From Flavobacterium sp. TAB 87 (GTDB lineage Bacteria; Bacteroidota; Bacteroidia; Flavobacteriales; Flavobacteriaceae): 64,000 nucleotides of DNA. Made by a program: the position numbers and the translations under genes. The stretch lies in the NCBI RefSeq assembly GCF_001529295.1, contig NZ_LLWK01000038.1, forward strand, positions 558,001 through 622,000, written 5' to 3'. Position 1 is the first letter of the stretch. The number at the start of each line of letters is the position of its first letter. A model generated the notes under the pieces. The model made no database searches and was not told where the DNA came from. It saw only the letters and a list, made by a program, of their open reading frames with translations. This document shows, in pieces, positions 25,079 through 34,979 of this stretch.

Positions 25079-27868
25079 ATGGATAGGTTTTCATTTTTAA
25101 ATGCAGCACACACGGAGTTTTTCGCTCAATTGTACGATCAATATATAGAGAATCCAGACAGCGTCGAGCCAAGTTGGAGAAGTTTTTTCCAAGGTTTCGA
25201 TTTTGGAATGACCACTTACGGTGAAGAGAATCAAACTCAAGCACCGGTACAACAAATGGCCGATTATGCTGCTAATGCACCAGCAGATTGCAGTTTGGTT
25301 TCTGAAAAATTACAAAAAGAATTTAATGTTCTTAAATTGATAGAGGGCTACAGAGTTCGTGGTCACTTGTTTACAATGACCAATCCTGTTCGTGATCGTC
25401 GAAAGTCGTCACCTTCTTTAGAAATTGAAACTTTTGATTTATCAAGTTCCGATTTAAACACCGTTTTCGACGCCGCAAAAATATTAGGGTTACAAAGTGC
25501 GACACTGCAAGAAATCGTTAATCATCTAAAATCAGTTTATTGTCAACACATTGGAATCGAATACATGTACATTCGAAATCCTGGTGTAGTGCAATGGATT
25601 CAAGATAAATTAAGTGTAAATGCGAATCAGCCAAGTTTTAATTCTTCAGAGAAAAAGAACATTTTAAATAAATTAAATGAAGCGGTTTCTTTTGAGAATT
25701 TCTTACATACTAAATACGTAGGTCAAAAACGTTTCTCGCTTGAAGGAGGAGAAACAATTATTCCGGCTTTGGATGCTTTAATAGAAAAAGCTGCCGAAAA
25801 AGGAGTAGAGCAATTCGTTATGGGAATGGCACACCGTGGTCGTTTGAACGTTTTAGCGAACATATTTGGAAAATCAACACAAGATATATTTGGAGAGTTT
25901 GATGGTAAAGATTACGATCAAGAATACTTTGATGGTGACGTAAAATACCACTTAGGGCTTACTGCTGATAAGGTTACTGCTTCAGGTAAAAAAATAAACA
26001 TCAATTTAGCGCCAAATCCTTCGCATTTAGAAACAGTAGGTGCGGTTATCGAAGGAATCACTCGTGCCAAACAAGACCGTCATTATGCGGATGATTTCTC
26101 AAAAGTTTTGCCAATTGCCGTTCACGGTGATGCTGCGATTGCGGGTCAAGGTCTTTTGTATGAAATTATTCAAATGGCACTTTTGGATGGATACAAAACT
26201 GGTGGAACAATTCATATTGTAATTAACAATCAAGTTGGTTTTACGACTAATTATTTGGACGCTCGTTCATCTACCTATTGTACAGATATTGCCAAAGTTA
26301 CTTTGTCGCCAGTATTGCACGTAAATGCCGATGATGCGGAAGCAGTTGTTCATGCAGTTTCGTTTGCTTTGGACTACAGAATGAAATATGGTCGTGACGT
26401 ATTTATCGATTTATTAGGATATAGAAAATACGGTCATAACGAAGGTGATGAGCCTCGTTTTACACAACCGGTTTTATATAAATTAATTGCAAAACATAAA
26501 AATCCACGTGACATATATGCTGATAAATTGTTAACAGAAGGAGTTATTGATGCTACCTACGTAAATGGTTTAGAAGAAGCGTATAAGGCGAAAATGGAAG
26601 AAAATCTGGAAGCATCTAGAAAGAAAGAGCTTACCGTAATTACACCATTTATGCAAAATGAATGGCAAGGTTTCGCCCAAGTAAGTGATGATGTAATGCT
26701 TCAAAATGTAGATACTTCTTATTCAAAAGAAGAATTAAAAAAAGTGGCTACTGCAGTTTCTAATTTGCCTGCAGATAAAAAGTTCATTAAGAAAATTGAA
26801 AAATTAATTAATGCTCGTAAAACAATGTTTTTTGAAACAGACAAACTGGATTGGGGAATGGCAGAGCACTTAGCTTACGGTTCACTTTTGCAAGAAGGTT
26901 TTGATGTTCGTATTTCTGGTCAAGATGTCGAGAGAGGAACTTTCTCACACCGTCATGCTGTTGTTAAAGTGGAGGATTCTGAGGAAGAAGTAATTCTAAT
27001 TAATAATTTAGAGAATAAAAAAGGACAGTTTCAAATTTACAACTCATTGCTTTCAGAATATGGAGTATTAGGTTTTGATTATGGATACGCTTTAGCAAGT
27101 CCTAAAACACTGACAATTTGGGAAGCACAATTTGGAGATTTCTCTAACGGTGCTCAAATTATCATCGATCAATATATTTCTTGTGGAGAAGACAAATGGA
27201 ACAATCAAAACGGTATTGTTTTATTATTGCCCCATGGATATGAAGGCCAAGGTGCAGAGCATTCTTCGGCTAGAATGGAACGTTACTTGCAATTGTGTGC
27301 GAGACAAAACATGTACGTTGCCGATTGTACTACTCCAGCAAACTTCTTTCACTTGTTAAGAAGACAAATGAAGACCAATTTCCGTAAACCATTAATTGTG
27401 TTTACACCAAAGAGTTTGTTGCGTGACCCACGTTGTGTTTCTTCAATTGAAGAGTTAGCAACTGGAAGCTTTCAAGAAACAATTGATGACGTTACTGTAG
27501 ATAAAAATGAAGTTAAGACATTGGTTTTCTGTACAGGTAAATTCTATTACGACATTACAGCTGAGAGAGAAACTAATGGACGTACTGATGTAGCAGTAGT
27601 TCGTATCGAACAATTGTTTCCATTTCCTGCAGATCAAATCAAAGCGATTATTGCAAAATATCCAAACGCAGACGATTATGTTTGGGCACAAGAAGAGCCT
27701 AAAAATATGGGAGCGTACAGCTTTATGTTAATGAACTTCGACTTCATAAAATGGAGATTGGCTTCATTAAAAGCATATTCAGCACCAGCAGCGGGAAGTT
27801 ACACTCGTGCAAAACGCCGTCATGCAGATGCAATACGAATGGTATTTGATAAAAATTTATTTAGATAA
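25079..27868 (+). CDS. sucA: 2-oxoglutarate dehydrogenase E1 component
   Basis: A 929-residue thiamine-diphosphate enzyme that decarboxylates 2-oxoglutarate in the TCA cycle. The N-terminus has the E1o-specific segment FLNAAHTEFFAQLYDQYI, which anchors E1 to the complex. GMAHRGRLNVLANIFGK and HGDAAIAGQGLLYE mark the thiamine-binding domain, and LLPHGYEGQGAEHSSARMER lies in the transketolase-like middle domain. The C-terminal segment VWAQEEPKNMGAY is conserved. Length is standard. sucB follows across an 84-base gap with a perfect 17-bp hairpin, so the two are co-expressed with possible attenuation or mRNA stabilisation between them. Confidence 0.96.
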   Translation: MDRFSFLNAAHTEFFAQLYDQYIENPDSVEPSWRSFFQGFDFGMTTYGEENQTQAPVQQMADYAANAPADCSLVSEKLQKEFNVLKLIEGYRVRGHLFTMTNPVRDRRKSSPSLEIETFDLSSSDLNTVFDAAKILGLQSATLQEIVNHLKSVYCQHIGIEYMYIRNPGVVQWIQDKLSVNANQPSFNSSEKKNILNKLNEAVSFENFLHTKYVGQKRFSLEGGETIIPALDALIEKAAEKGVEQFVMGMAHRGRLNVLANIFGKSTQDIFGEFDGKDYDQEYFDGDVKYHLGLTADKVTASGKKININLAPNPSHLETVGAVIEGITRAKQDRHYADDFSKVLPIAVHGDAAIAGQGLLYEIIQMALLDGYKTGGTIHIVINNQVGFTTNYLDARSSTYCTDIAKVTLSPVLHVNADDAEAVVHAVSFALDYRMKYGRDVFIDLLGYRKYGHNEGDEPRFTQPVLYKLIAKHKNPRDIYADKLLTEGVIDATYVNGLEEAYKAKMEENLEASRKKELTVITPFMQNEWQGFAQVSDDVMLQNVDTSYSKEELKKVATAVSNLPADKKFIKKIEKLINARKTMFFETDKLDWGMAEHLAYGSLLQEGFDVRISGQDVERGTFSHRHAVVKVEDSEEEVILINNLENKKGQFQIYNSLLSEYGVLGFDYGYALASPKTLTIWEAQFGDFSNGAQIIIDQYISCGEDKWNNQNGIVLLLPHGYEGQGAEHSSARMERYLQLCARQNMYVADCTTPANFFHLLRRQMKTNFRKPLIVFTPKSLLRDPRCVSSIEELATGSFQETIDDVTVDKNEVKTLVFCTGKFYYDITAERETNGRTDVAVVRIEQLFPFPADQIKAIIAKYPNADDYVWAQEEPKNMGAYSFMLMNFDFIKWRLASLKAYSAPAAGSYTRAKRRHADAIRMVFDKNLFR

Positions 27869-27884
27869 TTAAAAATTGTTTCAA

Positions 27885-27926
27885 GTTTAAAGTTTCAGAT
27901 TTTATTTCGAATCTGAAACTTTAAAC
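27885..27926 (+). promoter_or_regulatory. 17-bp perfect intercistronic hairpin between sucA and sucB
   Basis: GTTTAAAGTTTCAGATT (27885-27901) pairs without mismatch with AATCTGAAACTTTAAAC (27910-27926) around an eight-base loop. No T tract follows, so it is not a classic terminator. A third partial copy, AAACTTTAAACG, lies just before the sucB start. It may protect or separate the sucA mRNA. Confidence 0.75.
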
Positions 27927-27952
27927 CAATTAAACTTTAAACGAAAAACAAG

Positions 27953-29197
27953 ATGATTTTAGAAATGAAAGTCCCATCACCAGGGGAATCAATTAAAGAA
28001 GTTGAAATTGCAACTTGGTTAGTAAAAGATGGCGATTATGTAGAAAAAGATCAAGCTATTGCAGAGGTTGACTCAGATAAAGCAACACTTGAACTGCCTG
28101 CTGAAGCAAGTGGAATTATCACACTAAAAGCGGAAGAAGGTGATGCGGTAGCAGTAGGTGCAGTCGTTTGTTTAATTGATACAGAAGGTGTAAAACCATC
28201 TGGAGCAACTACCGAATCAAAAAGCGAAGCTCCTAAAGAGGAGACTCCAAAAGAAGAAGCTCCAAAGGCTGAGGTTAAAGCTGAAGCACCAAAAGCAGCT
28301 CCAGCAGTAACTTCTCATGCAGCGGGAAGTCCTTCGCCAGCAGCAAGAAAAATCTTAGATGAAAAAAATATAGCTCCAGCTACTGTTTCAGGAACAGGAA
28401 AAGGAGGAAGAATCACTAAAGACGATGCTGTAAACGCAATGCCTTCAATGGGAACTCCAACAGGAGGAAATCGTGGTTCTGAGCGTTCAAAATTATCAAT
28501 GTTGCGTCGTAAAGTAGCGGAAAGATTAGTTTCTGCTAAAAATGAAACAGCAATGTTAACTACTTTTAACGAAGTGAACATGTCTCCAATTAATGCGATT
28601 CGTAATGAATACAAAGATGCTTTTAAAGCAAAGCACGCTGGGGTTGGTTTAGGATACATGTCTTTCTTTACCAAAGCAGTTACTAGAGCATTAGAGTTGT
28701 ATCCAGATGTAAACTCTATGATGGATGGTGATTATAAAGTAGCTTACGATTTTGCTGATATTTCGATTGCAGTTTCAGGTCCAAAAGGTTTGATGGTTCC
28801 TGTAGTTCGCAATGCTGAGAATTTATCTTTCCGTGGTGTTGAAGCAGAAATTAAAAGATTAGCGATTAAAGCGCGTGACGGTCAAATAACGGTTGACGAC
28901 ATGACTGGTGGTACTTTTACAATTACCAACGGAGGTGTTTTCGGAAGTATGTTGTCTACGCCAATTATCAATCCGCCACAATCAGGAATTTTAGGAATGC
29001 ACAATATTATTGAGCGCCCAATTGCGGTGAATGGTAAAGTTGAAATTCACCCAATGATGTACGTGGCATTATCATATGACCACAGAATTATTGACGGTCG
29101 TGAGTCTGTTGGCTTCTTAGTAGCAGTTAAAGAGGCGTTAGAGAATCCAATGGAGTTATTGATGGATAACAATCCTAAAAAAGCATTAGAGTTGTAA
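27953..29197 (+). CDS. sucB: Dihydrolipoyl succinyltransferase (2-oxoglutarate dehydrogenase E2)
   Basis: A 414-residue E2. The N-terminal lipoyl domain has the modified lysine Lys43 in [12 protein letters not shown]. An Ala/Pro/Glu/Lys-rich linker spans roughly 80-120. The peripheral subunit-binding domain reads [20 protein letters not shown]. The catalytic domain ends with the active-site [11 protein letters not shown]. The domain order and the neighbouring sucA fix it as the succinyl rather than acetyl transferase. The lipoamide dehydrogenase (E3) gene is not in the window. A terminator follows. Confidence 0.96.
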   Translation: MILEMKVPSPGESIKEVEIATWLVKDGDYVEKDQAIAEVDSDKATLELPAEASGIITLKAEEGDAVAVGAVVCLIDTEGVKPSGATTESKSEAPKEETPKEEAPKAEVKAEAPKAAPAVTSHAAGSPSPAARKILDEKNIAPATVSGTGKGGRITKDDAVNAMPSMGTPTGGNRGSERSKLSMLRRKVAERLVSAKNETAMLTTFNEVNMSPINAIRNEYKDAFKAKHAGVGLGYMSFFTKAVTRALELYPDVNSMMDGDYKVAYDFADISIAVSGPKGLMVPVVRNAENLSFRGVEAEIKRLAIKARDGQITVDDMTGGTFTITNGGVFGSMLSTPIINPPQSGILGMHNIIERPIAVNGKVEIHPMMYVALSYDHRIIDGRESVGFLVAVKEALENPMELLMDNNPKKALEL

Positions 29198-29218
29198 TAA
29201 CAACGTATTTAGCTATAA

Positions 29219-29254
29219 AAAAATCCCAGATTCGTTAAGAGTCTGGGATTTTTT
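29219..29254. terminator. Terminator after sucB
   Basis: 12-bp stem AAAAATCCCAGA (29219-29230) / TCTGGGATTTTT (29242-29253), 11-base loop, more T following. It can also serve the convergent MORN gene. Confidence 0.88.
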
Positions 29255-29299
29255 GGTTTATTGGTTTGGTTGTAATGCTATTTTTTAAAATAAGATATC

Positions 29300-29623
29300 C
29301 TATTTGCAGTTTTTAACGTTTGCAATTCGGCTGTCCGAATAATCTACTTCGGTAAGACAGCTGTCGTTCCAGAAAAACCACTTTCCTATTTTGTTTCCGT
29401 TTCGGTATTCAGCAATAGCTTTTTTATGCCCCGCTTCATCATAGGCGATCCAAGTACCATCGAGTTTTCCATTTTTAAAAAAACCTTGTTGCTGCACGGT
29501 GCCATTCTCAAAATAATACGTGGCTTTTACTTTGCTATCGACAACTTCTAACTCCGGCTTTGTCTGTTGTGAAGATACAACTGCCGAAATCAATATTGCT
29601 ACTAAACTTAAAGAATTTTTCAT
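29300..29623 (-). CDS. Exported MORN-repeat protein
   Basis: A 107-residue protein with a signal peptide (MKNSLSLVAILISAVVSSQ). The mature part carries repeats of the MORN type: YYFENGTVQQQGFFKNGKLDG, then TWIAYDEAGHKKAIAEYRNG, then NKIGKWFFWND. In Bacteroidota such short proteins are often annotated as YwqK-like antitoxins, but no toxin gene adjoins and export makes that role unlikely. Function unknown. A -7 box lies at 29656-29663. Confidence 0.78.
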   Translation of the reverse strand: MKNSLSLVAILISAVVSSQQTKPELEVVDSKVKATYYFENGTVQQQGFFKNGKLDGTWIAYDEAGHKKAIAEYRNGNKIGKWFFWNDSCLTEVDYSDSRIANVKNCK

Positions 29624-29655
29624 GTTTTAGTTTTAAATGTTAGCCAGTTCTCCAT

Positions 29656-29663
29656 CAAATATA
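29656..29663 (-). promoter_or_regulatory. -7 element for the MORN gene
   Basis: Plus strand CAAATATA, i.e. TATATTTG on the minus strand, 33 bases upstream of the ATG at 29623. Confidence 0.5.
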
Positions 29664-29748
29664 AAAAATAGTTTACATTAAATAAACTTTTAGTTAACAA
29701 TTTAATAACACAACAGAAAACCTTAACATTAGAATTTTCTGATAAATA

Positions 29749-29778
29749 AAAAAGCCAGCACATTTGTGCTGGCTTTTT
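29749..29778. terminator. Terminator after the thioredoxin-family gene
   Basis: Stem AAAAAGCCAGCACA (29749-29762) / TGTGCTGGCTTTTT (29765-29778), tight loop, 23 bases past the minus-strand stop at 29801. Confidence 0.88.
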
Positions 29779-29800
29779 CTATCTAAAATTGGTTTGCTTC

Positions 29801-30793
29801 TTACTTCAATAAAGCATTTAATTGACCTTCTAAGTCTCCTGAAGATGGGCGAGAAGCATTAGCATCAACTACGTTTCCGTTTGGGTCTATTAATATAAAA
29901 CGTGGAATTCCGGTAATGTTATAGCTGGTTACAAACTCTGAGTTCCAGTCTTTATCAGCGATAAGCTGAATGCCTCCTAATTGTTTGTCAGTAACAAATT
30001 TTTTCCATTTGTCATGGTCTTTTGCTGCATCTATAGAAATACTAACGAAAACAACATTTTTACCATGAAATTCTTTTTCTATTTTTTGAAGATATGGAAT
30101 TTCCATACGGCACGGTGCACACCACGTGGCCCACATATCAAGATAAACATATTTGCCTTTTAAGTCAGATAACTTGGTTTTTCCACCTGCGTGGTTTTCA
30201 TAATCAAACGTTGGTGAAGGTTTGCCACCCAAAGAATTCATTTTTTGGTTGTTGTCGTATTCCATTTTTGCATATTCATTGGATTTTAGCATCGACTTTT
30301 TGTACGCTTCTTTAAAATCCTTGTCGTAAAGTCCATTTTCTATCGCTTCACTTTCAAATTTTTGCTTGGCTGCTAATAATTTTTCAAATTCTTCAGGCCC
30401 TTTTGTAAAAGCTTCATTTTGGAAAGTTTCGTCACGCAAAGCAGATTGAGCCAAAAAATTATTTTCGTCAGCACCTTTACCAGTATAAACGATTGTCTCG
30501 TCAAATTGAGCTGCATCCATGGTCAACTTAATGTCGTCGCCCGGTTTTAAAAATAAATTGGAAACTTCTTGTTTGTCTGAAAATTGATAAAAGCCTTTTG
30601 GCCCTTCAAAGCTGGTGCTAAATGTGCCTTTTTTGTCAAGTATAATAATTTTGTTGAATTTGTTAGCTCCTCTAATCATTAGAGTGTCACTATTTCTATT
30701 GGCAATTTTTGCTGTAAAGTCAATACGGCCTACAGAAGTTTGTGCGTAAGAGCAGCTCATTGCAAGTAACAGTAACCAGGTAAGTTTTTTCAT
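29801..30793 (-). CDS. Exported TlpA-like thiol-disulfide oxidoreductase with N-terminal DUF4369-like domain
   Basis: A 330-residue protein with a signal peptide (MKKLTWLLLLAMSCSYAQ). Residues from about 20 to 110 form a beta domain of the type found at the N-terminus of many Bacteroidota TlpA proteins, followed by a charged helical linker. The thioredoxin domain has the redox motif WCAPC at 224-228 and the cis-Pro loop TGIPRFILID. It is expected to reduce or isomerise disulfides in the periplasm, for example in cytochrome c maturation or stress response; the partner is unknown. It is divergent from aspS. Confidence 0.88.
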   Translation of the reverse strand: MKKLTWLLLLAMSCSYAQTSVGRIDFTAKIANRNSDTLMIRGANKFNKIIILDKKGTFSTSFEGPKGFYQFSDKQEVSNLFLKPGDDIKLTMDAAQFDETIVYTGKGADENNFLAQSALRDETFQNEAFTKGPEEFEKLLAAKQKFESEAIENGLYDKDFKEAYKKSMLKSNEYAKMEYDNNQKMNSLGGKPSPTFDYENHAGGKTKLSDLKGKYVYLDMWATWCAPCRMEIPYLQKIEKEFHGKNVVFVSISIDAAKDHDKWKKFVTDKQLGGIQLIADKDWNSEFVTSYNITGIPRFILIDPNGNVVDANASRPSSGDLEGQLNALLK

Positions 30794-30814
30794 TGTAATT
30801 TATTTAGTTATAGC

Positions 30815-30822
30815 AAAAATAA
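30815..30822 (-). promoter_or_regulatory. -7 element for the TlpA-like gene
   Basis: Plus strand CAAAAATA, i.e. TATTTTTG on the minus strand, 22 bases upstream of the ATG at 30793. Confidence 0.5.
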
Positions 30823-30908
30823 TCTAATTTTTGTTTAAAGGTATAAAAAAAACTAGCACTGATTATCGATAATATTTTAGAATATACAGGTTTTCTAGTT
30901 TTTGTGTT

Positions 30909-30916
30909 TACTTTTG
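30909..30916 (+). promoter_or_regulatory. -7 element for aspS
   Basis: TACTTTTG, a perfect TAnnTTTG, 19 bases upstream of the ATG at 30935. It excludes the upstream in-frame start at 30902. Confidence 0.55.
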
Positions 30917-30934
30917 CAAACTAAAATAGGAATC

Positions 30935-32680
30935 ATGTATAGAAGTCATAATTGTGGCGAATTAAACGCCTCTCACATTAATACAGAAGTTACACTTGCT
31001 GGTTGGGTACAAAAATCTCGTGATAAAGGATTTATGAATTGGATTGACTTGCGTGATCGGTACGGGATCACGCAGCTTATTTTTGACGAAGGTCGTACCG
31101 ATAAAACTGTTTTTGAATTAGCAAAAACACTAGGTCGTGAATTTGTAGTTCAGGTAAAAGGTATCGTAATTGAACGTGAAGCAAAAAATAAAAATATAGC
31201 CACAGGTGAAATAGAGATCTTAGTTTCTGAACTAACTATTTTAAATAGCGCATTAACTCCTCCGTTTACGATTGAAGATGAAACGGATGGCGGTGAAGAT
31301 ATTCGTATGAAATACCGTTACTTGGATATTCGAAGAAATCCCGTAAAAAACAGTTTACTGTTTCGTCATAAAGTAGCTATGGAAGTGCGTAAGTATTTAT
31401 CGGACCTAGATTTCTGTGAAGTAGAAACTCCATATCTGATCAAATCTACTCCAGAAGGAGCTAGAGATTTTGTGGTGCCAAGCCGCATGAACGAAGGGCA
31501 ATTTTATGCCTTGCCGCAATCGCCACAAACTTTTAAGCAATTACTAATGGTGGGCGGAATGGATAAATATTTTCAAATTGTAAAATGTTTTCGCGACGAA
31601 GATTTACGTGCCGATCGTCAACCTGAGTTTACTCAAATTGACTGCGAGATGGCCTTTGTAGAGCAAGAAGATATTTTGAATGTATTTGAAGGGCTAACAA
31701 GACATTTATTGCAAGAAATAAAAGGAGTTACAGTAGAAAAATTTCCTAGAATGACATACGAGCATGCTATGAAAACCTATGGTAACGACAAGCCAGACAT
31801 TCGTTTTGGGATGGAGTTCGGTGAATTGAACGAATTTGCACAACATAAAGAATTTCCTGTATTTAATGCTGCTGAATTGGTAGTTGGAATTGCAGTTCCT
31901 AATGCGGGAAACTATACGCGTAAAGAAATTGATGCTTTAATTGACTGGGTTAAAAGGCCTCAAGTTGGTGCAAGCGGAATGGTGTATGCAAAGTGCAATG
32001 AAGATGGTACTTACAAATCATCAGTTGATAAATTTTACGCTCAGGAAGATTTAGCGCAGTGGGCAAAAATAACTGGTGCAACAGCGGGGGATATGATTTT
32101 TGTTCTTTCTGGTCCTGCCAACAAAACGCGTACACAATTGAGTGCTTTGCGTATGGAATTGGCGACACGTTTGGGCTTAAGAAAGCCAGAAGAATTTGCT
32201 CCACTGTGGGTAGTTGATTTTCCTTTATTAGAGTTTGATGAAGAAAGTGGTCGTTACCATGCCATGCATCATCCATTTACATCTCCAAAACCAGAAGACT
32301 TACATTTATTACCAACCGACCCAGGCAAAGTTCGTGCAAATGCGTACGACATGGTTTTAAATGGAAATGAAATAGGTGGTGGTTCTATTCGTATTCACGA
32401 TAAAGCGACGCAACAAATGATGTTCAAGTATTTGGGTTTCACAGATGAAGAAGCCAAAGCGCAATTTGGATTTTTAATGGATGCTTTTCAATTTGGGGCA
32501 CCTCCACATGGTGGCTTAGCCTTTGGTTTAGACCGATTGGTTGCGATTTTAGGTGGTCAAGAAACGATTAGAGACTTTATCGCATTTCCAAAAAATAATT
32601 CGGGAAGAGATGTAATGATCGATGCGCCAGCTGCGATTGATGAGAAACAATTAAAGGAATTGAATATTAAATTAAGATAA
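30935..32680 (+). CDS. aspS: Aspartyl-tRNA synthetase
   Basis: A 581-residue class II synthetase that charges tRNA-Asp. The N-terminal OB-fold anticodon-binding domain begins [20 protein letters not shown]. Class II motif 1 lies around [18 protein letters not shown] and motif 2 is [16 protein letters not shown]. The bacterial GAD insertion follows, then motif 3, [15 protein letters not shown]. The start at ATG 30935 matches the family N-terminus and the -7 box. Length is standard. Single gene closed by a terminator. Confidence 0.97.
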   Translation: MYRSHNCGELNASHINTEVTLAGWVQKSRDKGFMNWIDLRDRYGITQLIFDEGRTDKTVFELAKTLGREFVVQVKGIVIEREAKNKNIATGEIEILVSELTILNSALTPPFTIEDETDGGEDIRMKYRYLDIRRNPVKNSLLFRHKVAMEVRKYLSDLDFCEVETPYLIKSTPEGARDFVVPSRMNEGQFYALPQSPQTFKQLLMVGGMDKYFQIVKCFRDEDLRADRQPEFTQIDCEMAFVEQEDILNVFEGLTRHLLQEIKGVTVEKFPRMTYEHAMKTYGNDKPDIRFGMEFGELNEFAQHKEFPVFNAAELVVGIAVPNAGNYTRKEIDALIDWVKRPQVGASGMVYAKCNEDGTYKSSVDKFYAQEDLAQWAKITGATAGDMIFVLSGPANKTRTQLSALRMELATRLGLRKPEEFAPLWVVDFPLLEFDEESGRYHAMHHPFTSPKPEDLHLLPTDPGKVRANAYDMVLNGNEIGGGSIRIHDKATQQMMFKYLGFTDEEAKAQFGFLMDAFQFGAPPHGGLAFGLDRLVAILGGQETIRDFIAFPKNNSGRDVMIDAPAAIDEKQLKELNIKLR

Positions 32681-32699
32681 AGAGCATTAATACGAATGC

Positions 32700-32727
32700 A
32701 AAAGCCTCGAACTTTTCGAGGCTTTTT
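32700..32727 (+). terminator. Terminator after aspS
   Basis: 12-bp perfect stem AAAAGCCTCGAA (32700-32711) / TTCGAGGCTTTT (32715-32726) with further T. Confidence 0.9.
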
Positions 32728-32848
32728 TGGTTTGTAACTTTGATACAATTCCTTGTAAAGAGATTATGATTTCTCATAAAAAAACGGCATTTTCGTTGTG
32801 GTTTTTTAAGAAACAAATACAGGTTAAGTAGCCTTTTTGAAAAACAAA

Positions 32849-32883
32849 AAAGGAGTGAAAATCATTTTGATTTTCACTCCTTT
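32849..32883 (-). terminator. Terminator after the OmpA-family gene
   Basis: 16-bp perfect stem AAAGGAGTGAAAATCA (32849-32864) / TGATTTTCACTCCTTT (32868-32883), 67 bases past the stop at 32950; an A run on the left gives a U tract on the minus strand. Confidence 0.85.
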
Positions 32884-32949
32884 ACTTTGGTTAATTTCAA
32901 TTACAAAACTTGCAATTGAAGAAGCTCAGTTGTAAAGATATACATTACT

Positions 32950-34968
32950 TTATTTAGCTGGAATGATATCAATGATTACGGTTCGATTGTAAAAACGCTC
33001 TTCGGGAAACTTGTTATCAAAAGGGGCATCGTTTGGATTTTCTCCAAAACCGTTAACTACAAACTTAACATCGTTACGACCTGCTTTTGATAGGCTGCTT
33101 TCAATAATAGTTTTTGTGTCATTAGCACGTGCTAGTGACAACTCTTGATTGTAAGTTTCTTCTCCAATGATATCCGTATAACCTTTAATTAATACTGTTG
33201 CACCTATTGGAATTTGAGTTGTAACAATATCAGAAAGATATCTTTCGTAAATGTTAGTAGCCTTAGATTCGTTAAAATCATAAATAATACTGTAACGAAT
33301 TCCTTGCTCAAATGTAGCAGGAGTCCACAAGGTAACGTGCGTTTTGACTTCTTTTTCAGATAATTTTCCACTTTTAGTTGTACCGATCATTTTTGCAGTA
33401 TAGTCACCTTGTGATCGACTTCCCAAAATGGTAGCGGTGGGTAGGCTAACAGTATCTTCTGTATATGGTCCGAAGTTTTTAATTTTTCCATTCTCATCCT
33501 TTAGTTCCATGTTCCATGAACTGAATGCTTCTGTAGCTCCCGCATTCTGAAATACGACATAACTTTCAAGCGGCGCTTCTTGCGGCGCATTTATTACTAC
33601 TGGTTTCAAAGGAGCATTTGGCCCATTTTGAAATTCCATTAACAGTACTGGCGAATTACTTTCTATTGAAACCCTGCGGTCTCCCTCTCGTAATAATTCT
33701 AGCTCACGTGTTCCTCCAGGTTGTTCTGACGGATTTTTTGGCTTTTCACGCCCTTCAACTAAAATTCTTTCTGAAGAAATTTCAAATACATTTACTAAAT
33801 AGGATTGAATGGCAGTTGCCATTTCTAAACCGTTTGCCTGTCCCTTGTCAGAAGAGCCTACCAAAGTTATTTTTGCTGAAGGGTTTTTTTGCATGCGATC
33901 GCCTAAAATGTTTAAAACATTATAGTACACAATCATTTGGCGTTTTGATCGTTCTGAAAGATTTTCTGAATTTGAAACTTTCAATTGATCTTCCTTGAAA
34001 TCTTTGACTTGCTCTTTTCGTAACAATTCATATCGTGCCGGAATCTGGCTAGAACCTTCGTCGAAAAAGACATAATTACGAAGCGGAAAAATTTCACTAG
34101 CGGGTCTTCTTTCCGAATAATTACTCGGGGAATTGATTGAAAATTGTGATTCGCTGTCGATTACTTCAAGGGTCTCACTTCTAGTTCCTGTTCCAAATTT
34201 TAGTGCCACACCAGCTCGTACTGTAGTTATATTCCACGTTTCTACTGAACGAGGATGCTGACCAAAATAGGGCTGAAAGGCTACAAAAGGAGAAAGTACA
34301 AATTGTGTTTTCTTGCCTGATGCAGTAAGTGGAATGTCGTAACCGGCTCCAATTTGAATTGAAAGTATGGTTTTTTCAACATCACTAAAATCGCCTTTTA
34401 TCGCTTCTCCTTCTATTTGGTTTGGAAATGCGGGATTAGCGTGCAATTGGTATGTGAATGATTTATCGACATTGAAAGCTAATCTTGGTCCACCGTATAA
34501 ATAAAACCCAGATTTGAATGGTGCAAAACGCACGCTTGGCTCTAGTGTTATATAGCTAAGATCTGTCTTTAAATCAGCTGGACAGTTGCAGTCACTAAGT
34601 ACTTGATCAAAAGAGCCTTTACGACTGTCGTAACCTGCTTGAAACATTATTCCCCATTTTGAATTTGCGGGACGGTATTCAATAAGTGGTGCTGCAAATA
34701 GTCCAATCCCATCACCATCATGAAATGCAACTGGCGGAGTAAAGGCAGCATTCATTTTTTGGGTCGAACCTTCAAAGAAATTAAAGTTAGCTCCGGCGAC
34801 TGCTCCAAAGTACCAAGAAGGTTTGCTGTAATCTGTGTCTTGTGCTTGTAAGGATGTTAGCGAACTAACTAAAACCAGAACAGCTACCATAAAATGTCTA
34901 AGAACTAGACTATGGCTGCAGAAAAGTATTGGATACGGTTCCTTTTTATATTTATATATATTGATCAT
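32950..34968 (-). CDS. OmpA-family outer membrane protein with two OmpA-like domains
   Basis: A 672-residue exported protein. A signal peptide ends SSLTSLQAQ; the ATG at 34890 (MVAVLVLV) is an alternative start. Residues from about 45 to 260 form a beta-barrel-like region (WYFGAVAGANFNFFEG, AFNVDKSFTYQL). A first OmpA-like module lies around RNYVFFDEGSSQIPARYELL ... ITLVGSSD. After a beta-sandwich-like stretch, the C-terminal OmpA domain has IKGYTDIIGEETYNQELSLA and FYNRTVIIDI, which would bind peptidoglycan. It begins 11 bases after the ice-binding gene and is probably co-transcribed, so the two may act together at the cell surface. Confidence 0.85.
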   Translation of the reverse strand: MINIYKYKKEPYPILFCSHSLVLRHFMVAVLVLVSSLTSLQAQDTDYSKPSWYFGAVAGANFNFFEGSTQKMNAAFTPPVAFHDGDGIGLFAAPLIEYRPANSKWGIMFQAGYDSRKGSFDQVLSDCNCPADLKTDLSYITLEPSVRFAPFKSGFYLYGGPRLAFNVDKSFTYQLHANPAFPNQIEGEAIKGDFSDVEKTILSIQIGAGYDIPLTASGKKTQFVLSPFVAFQPYFGQHPRSVETWNITTVRAGVALKFGTGTRSETLEVIDSESQFSINSPSNYSERRPASEIFPLRNYVFFDEGSSQIPARYELLRKEQVKDFKEDQLKVSNSENLSERSKRQMIVYYNVLNILGDRMQKNPSAKITLVGSSDKGQANGLEMATAIQSYLVNVFEISSERILVEGREKPKNPSEQPGGTRELELLREGDRRVSIESNSPVLLMEFQNGPNAPLKPVVINAPQEAPLESYVVFQNAGATEAFSSWNMELKDENGKIKNFGPYTEDTVSLPTATILGSRSQGDYTAKMIGTTKSGKLSEKEVKTHVTLWTPATFEQGIRYSIIYDFNESKATNIYERYLSDIVTTQIPIGATVLIKGYTDIIGEETYNQELSLARANDTKTIIESSLSKAGRNDVKFVVNGFGENPNDAPFDNKFPEERFYNRTVIIDIIPAK

Positions 34969-34979
34969 AAAGTGATGAA

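Noticed and set aside
29300..29623. Toxin-antitoxin interpretation of the MORN-repeat protein
   Set aside because: The product has a signal peptide and there is no adjacent toxin-like gene.
33618..33998. 126-codon plus-strand open frame inside the OmpA-family gene
   Set aside because: Antisense shadow; no start signal or recognisable domain.
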